Of a stretch of 11,037 nt of DNA, positions 1 to 5,788 are shown one piece after another. Both the position numbers and the translations under genes were made by a program. The notes under the pieces are model-generated. The model did not search any database and was not told where the DNA came from. It saw only the letters and a list, made by a program, of their open reading frames with translations. The DNA lies in assembly GCA_045617525.1 (NCBI GenBank), contig JAZLIT010000026.1, forward strand, positions 1-11,037, in the 5' to 3' direction. This stretch comes from JAZLIT01 sp045617525. Its GTDB lineage: Bacteria; Bacillota; Bacilli; Bacillales_A; Planococcaceae. Position 1 is the first letter of the stretch. Each line of letters begins with the position of its first letter.

Positions 1-60
1 AGGTTTTCTTATGTCAAATGAATTATCTTATGATTTAAAAGCTAAAGTAAAAATTAATAA

Positions 61-89
61 GGTGATTCGATTAATTCGAGTCATCTTTT
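61..89 (+). terminator. Rho-independent terminator of a gene upstream of the window
   Basis: Arms at 61-70 and 76-85 form a 10-bp stem (two G-T pairs) around the loop TTAAT, followed by TTTT. It lies before the promoter of the next gene, so it most likely ends a gene left of the window. A frame open from base 2 to a TGA at 89-91 runs through the hairpin; whether any of bases 1-60 is coding cannot be decided. Confidence 0.6.
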
Positions 90-117
90 GATTTAGGAAA
101 GGAAAGTTTTGTATAAT
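88..117 (+). promoter_or_regulatory. Sigma-A-type promoter of the XRE regulator
   Basis: The -35 box is TTGATT (88-93) and the -10 box a perfect TATAAT (112-117), with an 18-bp spacer. Transcription would begin near 124. This makes the in-frame TTG at 109-111, which sits against the -10 box, impossible as a start codon on this transcript and supports the ATG at 148. Confidence 0.65.
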
Positions 118-147
118 AGAGTAAATTTACACGAAAAGGTGATGGGA

Positions 148-615
148 ATGAATAGAGAAAGTACGCAAATAATTATTTCAAATAAAATCAAATTAATCCG
201 AACTGAGGCCGATTATACACAAGATAAAATGGCTGAAATATTAGGGATATCAAAAAAGACGCTCGTCCAGATTGAAAAAGATCGCATCCAATGCAGTTGG
301 ACGATTTGCATCGCTGTCTGCGCTTTATTTCGCGAAAGTACTATTTTACAAAATGAATTTGGTGGTGATCCAATGGATTTCATTGAATTAATTGCACATG
401 AAGTTATAATTTCACCGCAAGAGAAAACACTCGGGGGCCATATTTGGTGGCGTAATATTAAGAAGTCCTCAAATTATCGTCTACAGCAAAATATAATCAG
501 CAAACATTATCGTATTTTAGATAATAATGATTTTCGTTTAATTAGTACTTTTGATGACAAAACAATCAAAGAAAAATGGGCAAGACTAAATTCAAACGAG
601 GGACTTCAATTATAG
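148..615 (+). CDS. XRE-family helix-turn-helix transcriptional regulator
   Basis: A 155-residue protein with an N-terminal Cro/C1-type DNA-binding domain. Residues about 10-46 hold the helix-turn-helix, with YTQDKMAEILGISKKTL and the following VQIEKDR typical of the recognition region. The C-terminal half (about 80-155) is basic and rich in aromatic residues (GGHIWWRNI, QQNIISKHYRI) and I cannot assign it to a named domain; no effector is apparent. I chose ATG 148 rather than the longer frame from TTG 109 because AAAGGTGA sits at 136-142 at good spacing, and because the longer start lies at the promoter's -10 box. A gene for a 51-residue membrane protein follows after 33 bp with its own ribosome site, so the two are probably co-transcribed and the regulator may control that pair. 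The HTH assignment is firm; the target is unknown. Confidence 0.85.
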   Translation: MNRESTQIIISNKIKLIRTEADYTQDKMAEILGISKKTLVQIEKDRIQCSWTICIAVCALFRESTILQNEFGGDPMDFIELIAHEVIISPQEKTLGGHIWWRNIKKSSNYRLQQNIISKHYRILDNNDFRLISTFDDKTIKEKWARLNSNEGLQL

Positions 616-648
616 ATAATTAATACCTTTTAGATTGGAGGGACCAAA

Positions 649-804
649 ATGGGTGTACCCGTCGCAATTATTATAATCATTGTCCTTATAATGACAATGT
701 TTGCTACAGCAGCATTTATTATTTATAAAAATCGAGATAAATTTCTTTCACAAACCATCGATCCCATTCCTAAAAAAGATAGAGAATACAAGAAGCTTCA
801 TTAG
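649..804 (+). CDS. Small single-pass membrane protein (51 aa)
   Basis: ATG 649 is preceded by TTGGAGGGA (634-642) at good spacing and the frame closes at TAG 802-804. The product has 51 residues: a hydrophobic helix at about 3-25 (VPVAIIIIIVLIMTMFATAA), then a basic, polar tail (YKNRDKF... PIPKKDREYKKLH). The positive residues after the helix predict the C-terminus inside the cell. I do not recognise a family. It lies 33 bp after the XRE regulator and has no separate promoter that I can see, which suggests one transcript. Regulator plus tiny membrane protein is an arrangement found in several kinds of small operon, so no function should be read from it. The ribosome site and membrane-protein composition support a real gene; homologues would settle it. 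Confidence 0.65.
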   Translation: MGVPVAIIIIIVLIMTMFATAAFIIYKNRDKFLSQTIDPIPKKDREYKKLH

Positions 805-1043
805 AATGTGACTTTACAGAATTCCAAAAATTAGCCTTGCTGTAAGAATACATTTATCTCAAGATTAACAATTATTACACTTATAAATTTAAAAACGTTC
901 CCAAATCAAAGTTTCGGAGTATTTATTTGGGACGAGTAATCGCAGGAGCTCCTCTAATTGCCTGCAACCTAAAAGGCAGGCAATTTCAGGTACACCCTAA
1001 CATTTGACGTAGAACCAAATATAGTACATCGAAATCAATATAA
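805..1043. other. Non-coding stretch with two inverted repeats
   Basis: I see no credible gene. Two hairpins stand out. The first pairs CGTTCCCAAAT (896-906) with ATTTGGGACG (925-934), with one bulged base. The second pairs AATTGCCTGC (956-965) perfectly with GCAGGCAATT (976-985). A 10-bp palindrome AGGAGCTCCT lies between them at 944-953. Neither hairpin is followed by a good T-run, so neither is a textbook terminator for the operon to the left. Confidence 0.5.
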
Positions 1044-1084
1044 TAAAAAAAGAAGGCATCTCATGCATAATCGCATTAGATACC
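1044..1084 (-). terminator. Rho-independent terminator of the HEAT-repeat gene
   Basis: Read on the minus strand, an arm at 1084-1073 pairs with 1066-1055 over 12 positions (one mismatch, one G-T pair) around a 6-nt loop, and is followed by TTCTTTTTTT. It begins 20 bp after the stop codon of the HEAT-repeat gene. Confidence 0.8.
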
Positions 1085-1103
1085 CTCATATTCATTAACA
1101 CTA

Positions 1104-1541
1104 CTATTTATTATTTAATTTTGACCATTTTTCTTCTAACCAAGGTTTAAATTGATCGCCCTTTTCACCTTCATACGCATCATATACGTCTAGACGCATA
1201 CGCTCTAATTTAGATGCAAAATCTTCTACTGTATGGCCTGCAGGTAAGCTTTTCCATACACGTAATAAAATTTTGTCAACGCCTTTAATAATATCAAAGC
1301 GCGCTGGCTCTGGTTTTTTCACTGAAACGCCGAAATCAACAAGCGCTTCATATGCAGCCAGACGGATTTTATAAACTGTATCGTTATTCATACGGTTTGT
1401 TAATAAATCGATTACTTTATCATCTTTAAAGCCTGCTAATGTATTAACAGCTTCAAGACGCTGACTCCAGCTCGATGTATAATTGGCTTCTTTTTTTAAT
1501 TCTGCATAGTCTTCTGGTAATTCTGTTTTAAAATTTTTCAA
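1104..1541 (-). CDS. HEAT-repeat protein
   Basis: A 145-residue, soluble, mostly helical protein. Residues about 25-75 carry two helix pairs of HEAT type: SQRLEAVNTLAGFKDDKVID, then NNDTVYKIRLAAYEALVDFG. The second half (about 85-145) is acidic/basic mixed helix ending in WLEEKWSKLNNK. Such repeats usually form a curved protein-binding surface; the partner is unknown here. The start is TTG at 1541: AGAGGTG lies about 8 nt upstream on the minus strand and there is no alternative Met before residue 51. There is no signal peptide or membrane helix. The gene is monocistronic, with its own terminator at 1044-1084 and a TATAAT hexamer at 1585-1590 (minus) that could be its -10 box, although no good -35 box accompanies it. 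Confidence 0.8.
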   Translation of the reverse strand: MKNFKTELPEDYAELKKEANYTSSWSQRLEAVNTLAGFKDDKVIDLLTNRMNNDTVYKIRLAAYEALVDFGVSVKKPEPARFDIIKGVDKILLRVWKSLPAGHTVEDFASKLERMRLDVYDAYEGEKGDQFKPWLEEKWSKLNNK

Positions 1542-1699
1542 CTTTGAGCACCTCTATCAGTTCAATTGTTCTATATAAATTCTTATTATACGTTTTATTG
1601 CGCTAAAAAGCGAATACTGTTGCTTTACTTTCCTGAAATAATGCTAGGATTCCTTTTCCTGTAAAGTAATGTTCCCTATTTAAATAAATACTTCGATTA

Positions 1700-1735
1700 A
1701 CTTAACATCAACCCTCGATATAATTCATGTTAAGT
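1700..1735. repeat. Inverted repeat in intergenic DNA
   Basis: ACTTAACAT (1700-1708) and ATGTTAAGT (1727-1735) are perfect 9-bp inverted copies around an 18-bp loop; the match extends to CGAT/ATCG on the outside if two bases are bulged. No T-run follows on either strand. It lies between the Ltp gene's terminator and the upstream region of the HEAT-repeat gene. It may be an operator, an RNA hairpin or chance in AT-rich DNA. Nothing else is recognised in 1600-1775. Confidence 0.35.
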
Positions 1736-1775
1736 ATCGTAAGGCAAACGGAAACCTATGTAGTCGCAAGGTAAA

Positions 1776-1801
1776 TAAAAAAGAGCAGCTTTGGCTACTC
1801 T
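1776..1801 (-). terminator. Rho-independent terminator of the Ltp-domain gene
   Basis: On the minus strand AGAGTAGC (1801-1794) pairs with GCTGCTCT (1789-1782), one G-T pair, around the loop CAAA, followed by TTTTTTA. It starts 18 bp after the stop codon at 1820-1822. Confidence 0.85.
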
Positions 1802-1819
1802 CACAATTCGCTCCCGTAT

Positions 1820-2353
1820 TTAATCTAAATTATCAATAGCATACTGAGCTTCTTCTTGAGTAAACTTTTCTCCATATTCTGATATCAATTGTTCATAGAT
1901 AGCTGACTTCGACATATCCATGTTCTCAGCGTATGATTGTGCTTTTTTAAGTGCATTTTCTTTCCAATCATGCTCAATTGTATTAATAGCATACTGGGCT
2001 GCATCTTCTGGGAACTGTTCTCCATATTCTGAAACTAATTGATCATATATGGCTAACTTAGACATATCCATATTCTCAGCATAGGATTGTGCTTTTTTCA
2101 ATGCTGATTGATGCTCTCTAGGAACACTTTCATCTACTACTTCATCATTTTCAGTTTTAGTATCAGAATCAACATTAGCTTCATTTATGTTGTTATCTTC
2201 AACAGCATTGTTTTCTTCAACAGCATTGTTTTCTTCAACAGCTTCATTGTCTCCGTTACCTCCTAAAAAGGCAATAAATACGATTAAAGCTACAACTACC
2301 CATACCCACCATTTCTTATAAAATGGGGTTTTATTCTTATTTTCTATATTCAA
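1820..2353 (-). CDS. Membrane-anchored protein with two Ltp-type domains
   Basis: A 177-residue protein from TTG 2353. A short basic cytoplasmic end leads into one membrane helix (about 15-31, WWVWVVVALIVFIAFLGG), then an acidic linker with three copies of a six-residue unit (consensus AVEENN), then two near-identical helical domains (about 84-127 and 134-177), each beginning ALKKAQSYAENMDMSK and continuing AIYxQLxSEYGE. These match the host-cell-surface Ltp family (PF07553), known from the superinfection-exclusion lipoprotein Ltp of Streptococcus phage TP-J34 and from many chromosomal Firmicute proteins. There is no lipobox cysteine, so anchoring is by the helix, domains outside. The frame is open 20 codons further (ATG 2413), but AAGGAGTT at 2361-2368 is placed for TTG 2353 and the longer N-terminus looks non-coding. 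A terminator follows. Surface location is inferred; a phage-exclusion role is possible but unproven. Confidence 0.85.
   Translation of the reverse strand: MNIENKNKTPFYKKWWVWVVVALIVFIAFLGGNGDNEAVEENNAVEENNAVEDNNINEANVDSDTKTENDEVVDESVPREHQSALKKAQSYAENMDMSKLAIYDQLVSEYGEQFPEDAAQYAINTIEHDWKENALKKAQSYAENMDMSKSAIYEQLISEYGEKFTQEEAQYAIDNLD
2189..2242. repeat. Three tandem 18-bp units inside the Ltp gene
   Basis: Units at 2189-2206, 2207-2224 and 2225-2242. The last two are identical (ATTGTTTTCTTCAACAGC) and the first differs at two positions. They encode the acidic spacer between membrane helix and Ltp domains. An exact 18-bp repeat of this kind can change copy number by slippage without breaking the frame, which would alter spacer length. 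Confidence 0.9.
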
Positions 2354-2671
2354 TATAAACAACTCCTTATACGCTTCGTAATACATTACTAATACTCGGT
2401 AGTATGGACTCATCGCTCAATTTCATACTTATTTTCTATAAACTTTGCTTCCGCATTCTATTCTTTAATTCAGCTTCGAAATTTCCCAAACAGAATTTAA
2501 GATATATTTCGATTTTCACCTTAAAATTCTCTTTAGGTTATCAACAAAGAGCTGTAAACATCCATACTCCAATGAGTGATAAAATAGGTCGCAAATAGGT
2601 CCCCAAAAAGTACCATTTTCACATTTAACGGACCCCAATTTCATTGAAAAAACACAATTTAACTTATTCAT
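2354..2671. other. Intergenic region without a convincing gene
   Basis: The stretch separates the divergent Ltp and CarD genes and should hold the Ltp promoter, which I could not pin down. Small frames exist on both strands (2404-2598 plus; 2516-2671 minus). Neither has a recognisable product; the minus one has AAGGAG upstream but overlaps the CarD promoter. The related heptamers GGTCCCC and GGACCCC occur at about 2598-2635 in the same orientation; I give them no meaning. Confidence 0.4.
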
Positions 2672-2700
2672 TTGAAATAAACTCCTTCGTGTATTACAAT
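2672..2700 (+). promoter_or_regulatory. Sigma-A-type promoter of the CarD-family gene
   Basis: TTGAAA (2672-2677) and TACAAT (2695-2700) with a 17-bp spacer, each one mismatch from consensus. The start of transcription would be near 2707, giving a leader of about 32 nt that contains just the ribosome site. Confidence 0.65.
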
Positions 2701-2738
2701 TAATAGATTACCTATAAAAATTACCTAGGAGTGATGAA

Positions 2739-3248
2739 TTGCATCAAATTGGAGATTTAGTCGTTTATTCTACACATGGTGTTTGTGAAATTGATGAGAT
2801 TTGCGATAAGACATACGGGGATATTACAGCCCAATACTATATACTTCATCCGATTTACAACAATAACCTGTCAATTCAGTCACCAGTTAATACCACAAAA
2901 GCAGGTCTTTCTCACCTAATTAGTGAAGAAGGCGCTTTAGCCGTTTTAGAATCTTTCAAAGGTGAAGGTGTCGCTTGGATCGACAATACGAATCATCGTT
3001 TGAAAGCATACAATGATATTGTGAAAAGCGGTGATCGCTTAGAAATTTCTAAAGTTATTAATACGTTACTGCGTAAACAGCATGAGTTACTAGCAATTGA
3101 CCGCAAGTTTTCAATCCAAGATAATAAAATGCTTACATCGATTCAAGGTATGTTATACCCTGAGTTATCGATTACGTTAAAAACAGATTCAGAAGAAATT
3201 GCTGCAACCGTTTTAGAGCGTTTAGGACTTTCCTCACAAACAGCTTAA
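2739..3248 (+). CDS. CarD/CdnL-family RNA polymerase-binding regulator
   Basis: A 169-residue protein of the CarD_CdnL_TRCF family (compare Bacillus subtilis YdeB). These proteins bind the RNA polymerase beta subunit through an N-terminal Tudor-like domain and stabilise open promoter complexes. Residues 1-60 show that domain: FxxGDxVVYxxHGVxxI-type start (HQIGDLVVYSTHGVCEI), then a YYIL strand, then a strand matching the usual 'l.iPv' segment (LSIQSPVN). Residues about 62-169 are helical, with LRKQHELLAIDRKFSIQDNKML resembling the family's C-terminal DNA-contacting helices. There is no helicase, so it is a free-standing CarD protein, not a piece of Mfd. The start is TTG 2739, seven nt after AGGAG (2727-2731); the ATG at 2734 is in another frame. 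It has its own promoter and terminator, so it is monocistronic. Confidence 0.88.
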   Translation: MHQIGDLVVYSTHGVCEIDEICDKTYGDITAQYYILHPIYNNNLSIQSPVNTTKAGLSHLISEEGALAVLESFKGEGVAWIDNTNHRLKAYNDIVKSGDRLEISKVINTLLRKQHELLAIDRKFSIQDNKMLTSIQGMLYPELSITLKTDSEEIAATVLERLGLSSQTA

Positions 3249-3263
3249 TTTAGGTATAAAAAG

Positions 3264-3305
3264 AAAAGTGTTATTGATTTTTAAAAAATCAATAACACTT
3301 TTTTT
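3264..3305 (+). terminator. Bidirectional terminator between convergent genes
   Basis: An almost perfect hairpin: AGTGTTATTGATTTTT (3267-3282) pairs with its complement up to 3299 and is followed by a T-run through 3305. On the minus strand the same hairpin is followed by TTTTC and more T. It ends the CarD gene from the left and the zinc-ribbon gene from the right; the latter's stop codon (3304-3306) touches the T-run. Confidence 0.92.
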
Positions 3306-3474
3306 AATGGCGATTAAATAAATATTTTCTTGCATCTGCTTCTACATTTCGTCTGCACGTATCACAAGAATATTTGCCCTTTGGATTACGCTTATAATCC
3401 GCATATTGTCTTGTGTTATCAAAAAGTTTGAAAGTTTTCTTACAATATCTACATACGGTTTCATAGTAAATCAT
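3304..3474 (-). CDS. Small zinc-ribbon-like protein (56 aa)
   Basis: ATG at 3474 follows GGGGAGGGAG with six nt spacing, and the frame closes with TAA at 3304-3306. The 56-residue product has two CxxC pairs, CRYC (8-11) and CDTC (37-40), the layout of a small zinc ribbon, in a strongly basic protein (KKTFK, YKRNPKGK, CRRN, KYLFNRH). It resembles the short two-CxxC proteins of Bacillus such as YlaI (DUF2197), but I cannot confirm membership. Metal binding and a nucleic-acid or ribosome-associated role are inference from the cysteines and the charge. It has the same direction as the hydrolase gene upstream, 74 bp away, and could be read through from it; it shares a bidirectional terminator with the convergent CarD gene. 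Confidence 0.8.
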   Translation of the reverse strand: MIYYETVCRYCKKTFKLFDNTRQYADYKRNPKGKYSCDTCRRNVEADARKYLFNRH

Positions 3475-3526
3475 GTGATACTCCCTCCCCTAATAAACGT
3501 CACATCCTCATATCATAAAGCAAATC

Positions 3527-3545
3527 AAGCACGATTAGAGTGCTT
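3527..3545 (-). terminator. Weak hairpin after the hydrolase gene
   Basis: AAGCAC (3527-3532) and GTGCTT (3540-3545) form a 6-bp stem directly after the hydrolase stop codon. The T-run on the minus strand is poor (GATTTGCTTT), so it may only partly stop transcription and let some through into the zinc-ribbon gene. Confidence 0.35.
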
Positions 3546-3548
3546 AAA

Positions 3549-4199
3549 TTAATTTTTGACTGTAGGTGGCATTAATCCCTCTAAAAACACTGTAAACGCC
3601 TGTAACACGTCTGTAGTTACACCATGCCCATCTGCGAATTGATAAAATGTTACGTTAGCGCCAAATTCCTCAAAGAATCGTGCACTATTCTGCCCCCAAG
3701 ACATCGGGTAAACATAGTCGTATTCTCCATGTGAAATGAAAATCGACGAATGATTCATCTCTGCCTTTTTATATTCCAATTCCACAAATTCAGGTAAGAA
3801 GCCACTTAGCGCTACTGTCCCACGAACCATATTTCCTAAAGTAACAGCTACCGCCTGTGCAATAGCAGCACCTTGGTTGAATCCAACTAAATAAATTTGA
3901 TCTAAAGCAATATCATATTCTTGTATTGCTTCAACGATGAAATTTTGCGTAAATTGAACGACTTTATCGAATATATGACGCTCTGGCTTACCTTCTTCTT
4001 CAAACGTATAAAACGCATAGCCAGGTGTATGTTTAATTGGCCCTTGTAAGCTAAAGATATGGCAGTTTTGCTGGAAGCCTTCTACAAGTTGTAATAAATC
4101 TTTTTCGTTGCTTCCTAGTCCATGTAAAAGGAAAATTGCAGGTTGTTTTTCCCCCTGGGTTTTAGGTGCTAGATGTATAAATTGATAAGGTGATTTCAT
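3549..4199 (-). CDS. Alpha/beta hydrolase (carboxylesterase-like) with Ser-to-Asn nucleophile change
   Basis: A 216-residue cytoplasmic protein of the phospholipase/carboxylesterase branch of the alpha/beta-hydrolase fold, full length for the family. Landmarks: oxyanion-hole loop LLHGLGSNEKD (24-34), nucleophile elbow VGFNQGAA (105-112), acid loop HGEYDYVYP (157-165, with Asp161 in the catalytic position) and the histidine loop ADGHGV (189-194, His192). The elbow should read GxSxG; here the middle residue is Asn108 (codon AAC, plus positions 3876-3878). One base change from AGC would give serine, so the protein is predicted to have lost esterase activity or changed function while retaining the rest of the active site. 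The start ATG follows AAGGAG. It lies 13 bp after the unknown 189-residue gene and is probably co-transcribed with it. Confidence 0.88.
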   Translation of the reverse strand: MKSPYQFIHLAPKTQGEKQPAIFLLHGLGSNEKDLLQLVEGFQQNCHIFSLQGPIKHTPGYAFYTFEEEGKPERHIFDKVVQFTQNFIVEAIQEYDIALDQIYLVGFNQGAAIAQAVAVTLGNMVRGTVALSGFLPEFVELEYKKAEMNHSSIFISHGEYDYVYPMSWGQNSARFFEEFGANVTFYQFADGHGVTTDVLQAFTVFLEGLMPPTVKN

Positions 4200-4212
4200 G
4201 TTTTTTTGCTCC

Positions 4213-4782
4213 TTACGTTAACTCCATTTTATTCACGAATTGATCAGCGTAATACGCCACATACCCATCCATGATACGGATTGTTTCCTGTTCATCTCCA
4301 GTAAATAGCTTTTGTGCATTTTGCTGAAGTAGTAAAAAAGATAAAAAATCAAAACGAAGTGAATGTTCCACAGATGCATAAGCATAGTCATAAATAACAT
4401 CCTCACTTGCTACATTAAGCGTTGTATATTGATTATGGAATATCGTTGTATATTCATCCATTTGCTTCGCAATTCTTTCACGAATTATCATTTGCTGTTG
4501 AAGAGCCTTTGTTTCAATTGAGGTTACACTGGGAAGCTCCTCAGTGTTAAATAATTGATGTAAAAGATCCATCCATACTTTTTTATATTCAACAAAATAT
4601 GTAATGTTCAACATTAAGCGATCAAATAAATCCGTTTCGGTTGTTGCAGATAAACGCTTTGAATCGACATTTTGTTGGATAACAGATGTAAATTTTTCAG
4701 CGTCTGCCTTTAATGTTAATGTTTGCATTAATACTTCAATTGATTCGTTAATTTGTTTTTGGCTTAATGTTAATGCAGTCAT
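4213..4782 (-). CDS. Uncharacterised helical protein (189 aa)
   Basis: I do not recognise a family. The 189-residue product is predicted almost wholly helical, acidic overall, without cysteines, signal peptide or membrane helix. The C-terminal third is rich in aromatic residues (DVIYDYAYASVEHSLRFDF, DGYVAYYADQF), and the middle has a heptad-like stretch (ALQQQMIIRERIAKQMDEY) that could be coiled coil. ATG 4782 is preceded by AAAGGATG at suitable spacing. The gene sits between the TPR gene (87 bp upstream) and the hydrolase gene (13 bp downstream), all on one strand, so it is likely translated from the same message. A role together with the hydrolase-like protein is plausible but rests only on spacing. 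Confidence 0.75.
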   Translation of the reverse strand: MTALTLSQKQINESIEVLMQTLTLKADAEKFTSVIQQNVDSKRLSATTETDLFDRLMLNITYFVEYKKVWMDLLHQLFNTEELPSVTSIETKALQQQMIIRERIAKQMDEYTTIFHNQYTTLNVASEDVIYDYAYASVEHSLRFDFLSFLLLQQNAQKLFTGDEQETIRIMDGYVAYYADQFVNKMELT

Positions 4783-4869
4783 CTAGACACATCCTTTAAA
4801 TTCATTTCCAAGCTTATCGTATCACGCATTTTACGTTCACGCATCAATTTCTGCACACTTTTAGCATGA

Positions 4870-5565
4870 TTACCCCTGTAATAATTCGCCTAAACTTACG
4901 TGCGTACTGTCAATTGCAGATTTTAGCGATTTTTGTGTAGGTCGGCATTTTTCCGTTGCACTTGTTAATGCCTCAATGGTACTTTCTAAAAAGCCCTCAC
5001 CACCTAAATTTTTATAAAGCTCCATTAACGTCAATGCTTTCACCCAATGCCAGCGGGCGTTATCTGCATCAAGTTCAATTGCTTGTTGTAAATAAGCAAG
5101 TACTTCAAATGGAGAATGATTTAAGCGTTGCATGGTTTGCGCTAGTATACCTGAGTACACCGCTTTTTCTGGTACAAGCTTGGCTGCCTGCGAAAAAGTA
5201 TAGATACTCTCTTCATAATGATGTGCATATAAAAATAAATAGCCTTGCGTATAAAGAGAGTGTGCCTTTTCATTAACAGTACCGGTCCTAGCTAACTGTT
5301 CTAATTCTTTGATTTGTGCTTGAAATAACTCTTCATCAGAAATCGCGCGAATTTTATGTACATCCGTATCTTCAAGATAGCGCTCATCTGCCCCCTCGAT
5401 ACTCTGGGGACCGCTTTTCCGTATATATTGAGGCATTTCTGCAAAATTATGCTTCTCAAATAATTCGATATAACGTAGCGCTTCTTCTGAATTCTCTTGA
5501 TTTTTAGCTAATTCATAACAAGCTCTCATATTTCCCAGAAAAAATTGTGTTTCTATCTGTTTCAT
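4870..5565 (-). CDS. TPR-repeat protein
   Basis: A 231-residue soluble protein. Residues about 100-205 read as tetratricopeptide helices: KAHSLYTQGYLFLYAHHYEE then SIYTFSQAAKLVPEKAVYSG, followed by LAYLQQAIELDADNARWHWV with the usual small-residue and Pro/Asp pattern at repeat borders. The N-terminal 95 residues are charged and helical and not assigned. TPR proteins are scaffolds; the partner is unknown. ATG 5565 follows AGGGGGAC by six nt. A TATAAT promoter lies just upstream, making this the first gene of a probable three-gene unit with the helical protein and the hydrolase-like protein; 87 bp separate it from the next gene. No terminator was seen in that gap. Confidence 0.8.
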   Translation of the reverse strand: MKQIETQFFLGNMRACYELAKNQENSEEALRYIELFEKHNFAEMPQYIRKSGPQSIEGADERYLEDTDVHKIRAISDEELFQAQIKELEQLARTGTVNEKAHSLYTQGYLFLYAHHYEESIYTFSQAAKLVPEKAVYSGILAQTMQRLNHSPFEVLAYLQQAIELDADNARWHWVKALTLMELYKNLGGEGFLESTIEALTSATEKCRPTQKSLKSAIDSTHVSLGELLQG

Positions 5566-5589
5566 CAGTCTGTCCCCCTAATTACTGTT

Positions 5590-5618
5590 ATTATATCTAA
5601 AATAGTTGTTCTATTTAA
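5590..5618 (-). promoter_or_regulatory. Putative promoter of the TPR-helical-hydrolase unit, with a dyad in the spacer
   Basis: On the minus strand TTAAAT (5618-5613) and a perfect TATAAT (5595-5590) are 17 bp apart. A 6-bp dyad AAATAG/CTATTT (5600-5605 and 5611-5616) lies between and over them and could be an operator, though in AT-rich DNA it may be chance. Confidence 0.4.
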
Positions 5619-5725
5619 CCTTTTTTAACGACTTATCTTAGCGAAAGTTTTATTTCCAATTTCGGTACCACAAAAACATGGTTCATTAAAAGTTTATAAA
5701 TGAATATTTTTTCCTTTTAATAATT

Positions 5726-5784
5726 AAAAGCCAGCTATTACGCAAATCTCGATTCCTCTCGAAAATTGCATAGTCAGCTGGCTT
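5726..5784 (-). terminator. Long hairpin terminator after the heme monooxygenase gene
   Basis: AAGCCAGCT (minus 5784-5776) pairs perfectly with AGCTGGCTT (5736-5728). Inside are further short pairings (TATGC with GCGTA; TCGA with TCGA), so the whole 57 nt can fold. On the minus strand TTTTAATTATT follows; on the plus strand TATTTTTATTT follows, so it may work both ways. It starts four bp past the stop codon of the monooxygenase gene. Confidence 0.75.
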
Positions 5785-5788
5785 ATTT

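Noticed and set aside
109..147. Longer start (TTG 109) for the XRE regulator
   Set aside because: The codon sits on the edge of a perfect -10 box and before the expected transcription start; a ribosome site fits ATG 148.
2354..2413. N-terminal extension of the Ltp protein from ATG 2413
   Set aside because: The extension has no ribosome site, while AAGGAG is correctly placed for TTG 2353, giving a standard short cytoplasmic end before the membrane helix.
2404..2598. 64-codon plus-strand frame between the Ltp and CarD genes
   Set aside because: No ribosome site, no recognisable product, overlaps the upstream region of the Ltp gene.
4783..4869. Minus-strand peptide of about 21 codons ending in ATGA overlap with the 189-residue gene
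   Set aside because: The overlap would suit translational coupling, but no ribosome site precedes its ATG and the peptide (MRERKMRDTI...) matches nothing.
4956..5507. Plus-strand frames opposite the TPR gene
   Set aside because: Antisense shadows of a well-supported coding gene, without ribosome sites.
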